A DNA stretch of 64,000 nucleotides, from assembly GCA_025449845.1 (NCBI GenBank), contig JANWIP010000007.1:1-64000 (forward strand), read 5' to 3'. The number at the start of each line of letters is the position of its first letter. Position 1 is the first letter of the stretch. A model generated the notes under the pieces. It was not told the origin of the DNA, made no database searches, and saw nothing but the letters and a program-made list of their open reading frames with translations. The position numbers and the translations under genes were made by a program. The DNA is from Solirubrobacteraceae bacterium (GTDB taxonomy: Bacteria > Actinomycetota > Thermoleophilia > Solirubrobacterales > Solirubrobacteraceae). Positions 59,818-64,000 of this stretch are shown here, piece after piece.

Positions 59818-61971
59818 TTAGACAGGCCCTCCGGCTACCGGCGTCTCCTCTGTCCGCGCCTCGTCGGCCTCAGCGTCCTCCACTGCCGAGGCCGAGGCGT
59901 CCTCCTCTACCGGGGCCTTCCCGGCCGGGGCCTCCTCTACCGGGGCCTCCACCGCCGGGGCTTCCTCGGCCCGCGCCTCGCGCAGATCCCGTCGCAGCTC
60001 ACGGATCTCATCACGCAGCTGCGCGGCGTACTCGAAGCGCAGGTCATCGGCGGCGGCGAGCATCTCCTCCTCAAGCTCTACCACCATGCGCTCCAGCTCA
60101 TGCTGGGGCATCTCCTCGGCCTTGCCTCGCCCGCGTCGCCGCGAGCTGCGCTTGCGTGGCACCTTGGACTCGGCCTGCAGGAACTCCGCGATATCGGAGA
60201 TGCCCTTGACGATCGTCGCTGCCGTGATGCCGTGGTCCTCGTTGTACTTCAGCTGGATCTCACGGCGGCGATCGGTCTCCTGCAGGGCCGCGCGCATCGC
60301 TTTGGTCTCCTTGTCCGCGTACATCAGCACCGTGCCCTTGACGTTGCGCGCAGCGCGGCCGATCGTCTGGATCAACGATGTCTCCCCACGCAGGAAGCCC
60401 TCCTTGTCGGCGTCCAGAATCGCCACCAAAGAGACCTCAGGCAGATCCAGACCCTCGCGCAGCAGATTGACGCCGACCAGCACGTCGTACACCCCCAGGC
60501 GCAGATCGCGGATGATCTGGATCCGCTCCAGAGTGTCGATCTCCGAGTGCAGATAGCGCACCTTGAAGCCCATCTCCAAGAGGTACTGCGAGAGGTCCTC
60601 GCTCATCTTCTTCGTCAGCGTCGTCACCAACACTCGCTCTTCCTGATCGACGCGCACCCGTATCTCGTTCATCAGATCGTCGATCTGATTGCGAGTGGGA
60701 CGCACGTGCACCGCAGGATCGACGATGCCGGTCGGCCGCACGATCTGCTCGACGACCCGCCCGGAGCGCGTGCGCTCGTACTCCCCCGGCGTCGCTGACA
60801 CGAACAGCAGCTGCGGCGTGATCGAAAGAAACTCCTCGAACTTCTGCGGCCGGTTGTCCATCGCCGAAGGCAACCTGAAGCCGTAGTCCACCAAGGTGCG
60901 CTTGCGCGAACGATCTCCCTCGTACATGCCGCCACTCTGCGGCACCGTCTGGTGGGACTCGTCCATGAAGCAGATGAAATCTTTGGGGAAGTAGTCGATC
61001 AGGCAGTAGGGCCGCTCGCCCGGCTGGCGCTGATCCAAGATCCGCGAGTAGTTCTCGATGCCCGAGCAGAAGCCCATCTCGCGCAGCATCTCCATGTCGT
61101 ACTGCGTGCGCTGGCGCAGCCGATGGGACTCCAGCAGCTTGCCTTCGCTCTCAAGCTCCGTGCAGCGCGCCTCCAACTCCCGCCCGATCTCGGCGACGGC
61201 ATTTTCGATCGTGCCCTCGCGCACGTTGTAGTGCGTCGCGGGCCAGATCGCCACGTGCTCCAGGTCGTCCTCCAGCAGCTCCCCCGTCAAAGGGTCGAAG
61301 TGCTGCAGACGCTCCACTTCATCGCCGAACAACGTGGCGCGGAAAGCGGTCTCGGCGTAGGCCGGAAAGACCTCCAGTGTCTCCCCCTTGACCCGAAAGG
61401 TCCCGCGTGAGAGCACCGTGTCATTGCGGGTGTACTGGATCGACACGAGCTTGCGCAGCAGCTTCTCGCGGTCGATTTCCTCGCCTTGGCGCAGGATCTG
61501 CATATTCATCTCGTACACCTCGGGCGAGCCCAGGCCGTAGATGCAGGACACCGAGGCCACCACGATCACGTCGCGCCGCGCGAACACCGCCGCGGTGGCG
61601 GCGTGGCGCAGGCGGTCCACCTCCTGGTTGATCGCCGAGTCCTTCTCGATGTAGAGATCGCGGCTGGGCACATAGGCCTCGGGCTGGTAGTAGTCGTAAT
61701 AGGACACGAAGTACTCGACCGAGTTCTCCGGAAAGAAGGTGCGGAACTCGTTGCAGAGCTGCGCGGCGAGCGTCTTGTTGTGCGCCATCACGAGTGTCGG
61801 CCGCTGCACCGCCTCGATCACGCCGGCCATCGTCATCGTCTTGCCCGTGCCCGTGGCCCCGAGCAGCGTCTGAAAGCGCTCACCTTTGAGCACGCCTTCA
61901 GCCAACGACTCGATCGCCTTGGGCTGATCTGCGGTGGGTGTGAATGCGCTGTCGAGCTTGAAGGGCGGCAT
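59818..61971 (-). CDS. uvrB: Excinuclease ABC subunit B
   Basis: 717 residues. Walker A GATGTGKT (near residue 39), the beta-hairpin region [20 protein letters not shown] (near 90), the DESH helicase motif ([12 protein letters not shown]) and [20 protein letters not shown] are present, with a UVR domain near 630-665 ([20 protein letters not shown]). The C-terminal 45 residues are an acidic Glu/Ala/Pro repeat ([19 protein letters not shown]), longer than usual. It verifies damage after UvrA. Confidence 0.97.
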   Translation of the reverse strand: MPPFKLDSAFTPTADQPKAIESLAEGVLKGERFQTLLGATGTGKTMTMAGVIEAVQRPTLVMAHNKTLAAQLCNEFRTFFPENSVEYFVSYYDYYQPEAYVPSRDLYIEKDSAINQEVDRLRHAATAAVFARRDVIVVASVSCIYGLGSPEVYEMNMQILRQGEEIDREKLLRKLVSIQYTRNDTVLSRGTFRVKGETLEVFPAYAETAFRATLFGDEVERLQHFDPLTGELLEDDLEHVAIWPATHYNVREGTIENAVAEIGRELEARCTELESEGKLLESHRLRQRTQYDMEMLREMGFCSGIENYSRILDQRQPGERPYCLIDYFPKDFICFMDESHQTVPQSGGMYEGDRSRKRTLVDYGFRLPSAMDNRPQKFEEFLSITPQLLFVSATPGEYERTRSGRVVEQIVRPTGIVDPAVHVRPTRNQIDDLMNEIRVRVDQEERVLVTTLTKKMSEDLSQYLLEMGFKVRYLHSEIDTLERIQIIRDLRLGVYDVLVGVNLLREGLDLPEVSLVAILDADKEGFLRGETSLIQTIGRAARNVKGTVLMYADKETKAMRAALQETDRRREIQLKYNEDHGITAATIVKGISDIAEFLQAESKVPRKRSSRRRGRGKAEEMPQHELERMVVELEEEMLAAADDLRFEYAAQLRDEIRELRRDLREARAEEAPAVEAPVEEAPAGKAPVEEDASASAVEDAEADEARTEETPVAGGPV

Positions 61972-61974
61972 CGC

Positions 61975-62559
61975 TCAACTACGGTAGCCGAGCTGACGCG
62001 GATAGCTCGCGCGATATTCGTGCTGCGCCTGCAGCACCCGCTGCACGTATGCCTGCGTCTCCGGGAAGGGGATGTCCCCTACGCTCAGACTCCCCCCTGC
62101 GTGAGCGAGCCATTGATCGACGTTGGCCAAGCCGGCGTTGTAGGCAGCGATCGCAGGCAGCTCCCGGCCGTTGTAGTGGTCGAGCAGATAACGCAGGTAC
62201 CAGCTCCCATACGCGAGGTTGATGGCGGGGGTGGCGAGATCGCTCGTGGTGAACCGGGTGCCACCGGACTTGCCCGCGATGAAGTTGGCGGTTTCCGGCA
62301 GTATCTGCATCAGGCCGAGCGCGCCGGCCGAGGATGTGCGCGGTTCGAACTTCGTCTCGGCGTAGATGACCGCCGCGATCAAGGCGGGGTCAAGCTGCTT
62401 ATCAGCCGCCTGCTGACGGATCACCGAGGCATCGCGCAGCGGCAGGCCGGGTTCGGGGCCTCCGTGCTGGAACTGGTTGACGAGCAAGCTCACGGCCAGC
62501 ACCGTCAGCGTTATGCCGCTCAGCGTGGCCAGCGTGCGAGGGCGACGGCGGGTCTTCAC
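61975..62559 (-). CDS. Lytic transglycosylase (SLT family)
   Basis: 194 residues with an N-terminal membrane segment (about 10-28) and an SLT domain. The catalytic Glu is in AAVIYAETKFEPRTSSAGAL, the GLMQILPETA block follows, and AAYNAGLANVDQWL ends the fold. It cleaves peptidoglycan to an anhydro sugar at the cell wall. It starts with an ATGA overlap with coaE, and uvrB follows after three bases, so coaE, this gene and uvrB are probably one operon. Confidence 0.93.
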   Translation of the reverse strand: MKTRRRPRTLATLSGITLTVLAVSLLVNQFQHGGPEPGLPLRDASVIRQQAADKQLDPALIAAVIYAETKFEPRTSSAGALGLMQILPETANFIAGKSGGTRFTTSDLATPAINLAYGSWYLRYLLDHYNGRELPAIAAYNAGLANVDQWLAHAGGSLSVGDIPFPETQAYVQRVLQAQHEYRASYPRQLGYRS

Positions 62560-63158
62560 ACCCTCAGCTTGTCAAGAATGGCTGACAGCTTCGCCAGCAG
62601 CTCCTGCTCGCTGCCATTGTTGTGCACCGCAAAGGTGGCTCTGCCGGCCTTCTCCTCCTGGGAGATCTGGCGCGCGACACGCTCATCGGCCAAGGCATGC
62701 CCGCGACCCGCGGCCCGTTCGCGGCGCAGCTGCTCCTCGGCAACGATCGCGATGGTGGCGTCGAACATCTCCCCCATGCCGGCCTCGAACAGCAGCGGCA
62801 CCTCCACGATGGCGGCGCGCGGCGCTGGTGTGCTGGCGCGGGCCTCTTGCAGCCACTCGGCGATGCGCTGTCCCACCAAAGGCCACAGCAGACCCTCAAG
62901 CCATTGGCGCTCGGCTGGGTCTTCAAACGCCTTGGCGGCCACGGCTGCACGGTCAACCGTGCCCGCGGGCGCCACCTCTTCACCCCAGCGCTCCACGACG
63001 GCGTCGCGCACCTGCGAGCCGCCATACAGCTCGTGCACCACCGCGTCCGTGGAGAGCACCGCGGCCCCCAGATCCTGCAGCGCCGCGAGCGCGGTGGACT
63101 TGCCCGCGCCCATACCCCCGGTCAGCCCAACGAAGGGCACCACGGGTTGGTCACTCAT
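62556..63158 (-). CDS. coaE: Dephospho-CoA kinase
   Basis: 200 residues. The P-loop is GLTGGMGAGKSTAL, then LSTDAVVHELY, and IVEVPLLFEAGMGEMFD is typical of CoaE. It performs the last step of coenzyme A synthesis (phosphorylation of the 3'-OH of the ribose). It lies 12 bases after rpsA, a conserved pair in actinobacteria. Combined with panB/C/D at 48.9-51.1 kb it gives both ends of the CoA pathway in this window. Confidence 0.95.
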   Translation of the reverse strand: MSDQPVVPFVGLTGGMGAGKSTALAALQDLGAAVLSTDAVVHELYGGSQVRDAVVERWGEEVAPAGTVDRAAVAAKAFEDPAERQWLEGLLWPLVGQRIAEWLQEARASTPAPRAAIVEVPLLFEAGMGEMFDATIAIVAEEQLRRERAAGRGHALADERVARQISQEEKAGRATFAVHNNGSEQELLAKLSAILDKLRV

Positions 63159-63170
63159 CGCGCTGCTGGT

Positions 63171-64000
63171 TCAGTCGTTGGACTGCTCGGCAGCAGCGGG
63201 CTCGGCTGGATCAGCCGGCGCCTCGGCGGGCTGCTCGTTGCCGTTGGCGCTTGCCTCGGCAGGGCTCTCGGCCTCGGCGGCAGGTGCCTCCTCGGCAGAT
63301 GGCTCCTCGGTGGCGGGCTCCGCAGCAGCTGGCTCTGCCTGTGCCTCCGTGGCAGGCTCTGCGGCCGGTATCTCCTCGGCGGGCACCGCGATAGCTGCCT
63401 CAGCAGCCGGAGCGGTCTCGGTGGGCTCCTCCGCGACAGGTGTCTCCTCAACGGCAGCCTCTCCCACCGGCGCTGCCTCGGCCGCAGTCTCAGCAGCAAC
63501 CTCTCCAACGGGGGCCTCCGCTGCGGGGGCTTCAACCGTCGCCGTCTCACTCGCGGGGACCTCGGTCGCCTCGGCGTAGCCAGCATCTTCGTCGCCTCCA
63601 AAGCTCTGCACGCCACCCTGTTCCTGCTGCAATTCGGCGGCCCGCGCGGCGGCAGCCTCAGCGAGGCTGCCTTTCAGCGGCAGGATCTGGTCCTCGACGC
63701 GCTTGGCTGACAGTGACAGCCGCCGGCGCTCGCTGTCGATCTCAAGAATTCGCACGCGGATCTCATCGCCCGGGTGCACGACCTCGCGCGGGCTTTCCAC
63801 GTGGTGGGCGGCCAGCTCGGAGATGTGCACGAGACCCTCGACGCCGTCGAGGATCTCCACGAAGGCGCCGAAGGTGACGACCTTGGTGACCTTGCCCTCA
63901 AGCTCGTCGTTGACGTTGTAGGTGTCCACGATGCGCTGCCAGGGATCCTCCTGGGTCTGCTTGAGACCCAGTGAGATGCGCTGGCGGTCACGGTCGATGT
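63171..64000 (-). CDS. rpsA: 30S ribosomal protein S1, C-terminal part (runs off the right edge)
   Basis: The visible frame begins IDRDRQRISLGLKQTQEDPW at the right edge and continues QRIVDTYNVNDELEGKVTKV. The last S1 motif reads KVVTFGAFVEILDGVEGLVH then ISELAAHHVESPREVVHPGD. An acidic tail of about 150 residues (GEVAAETAAEA, EETPVAEEPTETAPAAEAAI) follows the final domain. The GTG at 63929 is internal. S1 binds mRNA at the 30S subunit. The acidic, repetitive C-terminus is longer than in most S1 proteins. Confidence 0.93.
   Translation of the reverse strand, partial: IDRDRQRISLGLKQTQEDPWQRIVDTYNVNDELEGKVTKVVTFGAFVEILDGVEGLVHISELAAHHVESPREVVHPGDEIRVRILEIDSERRRLSLSAKRVEDQILPLKGSLAEAAAARAAELQQEQGGVQSFGGDEDAGYAEATEVPASETATVEAPAAEAPVGEVAAETAAEAAPVGEAAVEETPVAEEPTETAPAAEAAIAVPAEEIPAAEPATEAQAEPAAAEPATEEPSAEEAPAAEAESPAEASANGNEQPAEAPADPAEPAAAEQSND

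Noticed and set aside
61486..63579. A 697-codon open frame on the plus strand
   Set aside because: It lies antisense to uvrB, the transglycosylase, coaE and rpsA, all with clear motifs; long antisense frames are expected at this GC.

Overview
The window is a high-GC chromosomal segment of an actinobacterium. The closest fit is the Thermoleophilia (Solirubrobacterales-like). The basis is overall GC, frequent GTG/TTG starts with 4-base stop/start overlaps, Rex, a DivIVA-type protein, a proton-pumping pyrophosphatase, and a lineage-typical pair of large exported proteins of unknown role at 41.0-46.1 kb. The lineage call is inference; there is no rRNA here. I see no CRISPR array and no intact insertion sequence.

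Layout. 0-7.4 kb: mostly small or poorly known genes. These are a Rieske protein, a cold-shock protein, an overlapping three-gene cluster of unknown function, a YdeI-like protein, a SET-domain protein, a Cys-laddered four-repeat protein, a GAP/SfLAP membrane protein and a DUF7144-like membrane protein. 7.6-13.8 kb: a secreted 1687-residue propeller/Ig-like/lectin protein followed by a zinc alcohol dehydrogenase. 14-19.2 kb: msrA, an Amt ammonium channel, msrB, and an MFS exporter-MerR pair with a visible operator. 19.3-26.7 kb: an unusual FtsH-like membrane protease with an overlapping membrane partner, a small zinc-type protein, and a heterodimeric ABC exporter. 26.7-28.8 kb: a two-gene islet between tRNA-Gln and a 15-nt copy of that tRNA's 3' end. 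28.9-34.5 kb (minus strand): hppA, a small membrane protein, an APC permease fused to a UspA domain, and two TrkA-type proteins. 34.6-40.1 kb: one long minus-strand run, tsaE-tsaB-rimI-tsaD-glutaredoxin-rex-GCS2 ligase-DUF. It joins tRNA t6A modification with redox control and thiol synthesis.

40.1-47.9 kb: a PEBP lipoprotein, the two large exported proteins, and two tandem 235-residue secreted paralogues whose base and codon use differs sharply from everything around them. 48-55 kb: family-4 uracil-DNA glycosylase, panC-panD-panB, an acyltransferase, uvrA and a GNAT acetyltransferase. 55.5-58 kb: small membrane proteins, a GntR repressor with a dyad at its start, and a decayed integrative element (tyrosine-integrase tail, XRE regulator, ATTGCCAC-type repeats) beside an odd tRNA-Glu with an enlarged D-loop. 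58-64 kb: DivIVA-like protein, PadR repressor with palindromic operator, uvrB, lytic transglycosylase, coaE and the 3' part of rpsA, which runs off the window.

Coherent functional groups are DNA repair (uvrA, uvrB, UDG), coenzyme A (panB/C/D, coaE), methionine sulfoxide repair (msrA, msrB), redox (Rex, glutaredoxin, GCS2) and potassium/proton energetics (TrkA pair, APC-UspA, HppA). The best candidates for something undescribed are the Cys-ladder protein at 4.1-6.1 kb, the FtsH-like/partner pair at 19.3-22.7 kb, the AT-richer tandem paralogues at 46.4-47.9 kb, and the tRNA-Glu D-loop insertion at 57.8-57.9 kb.
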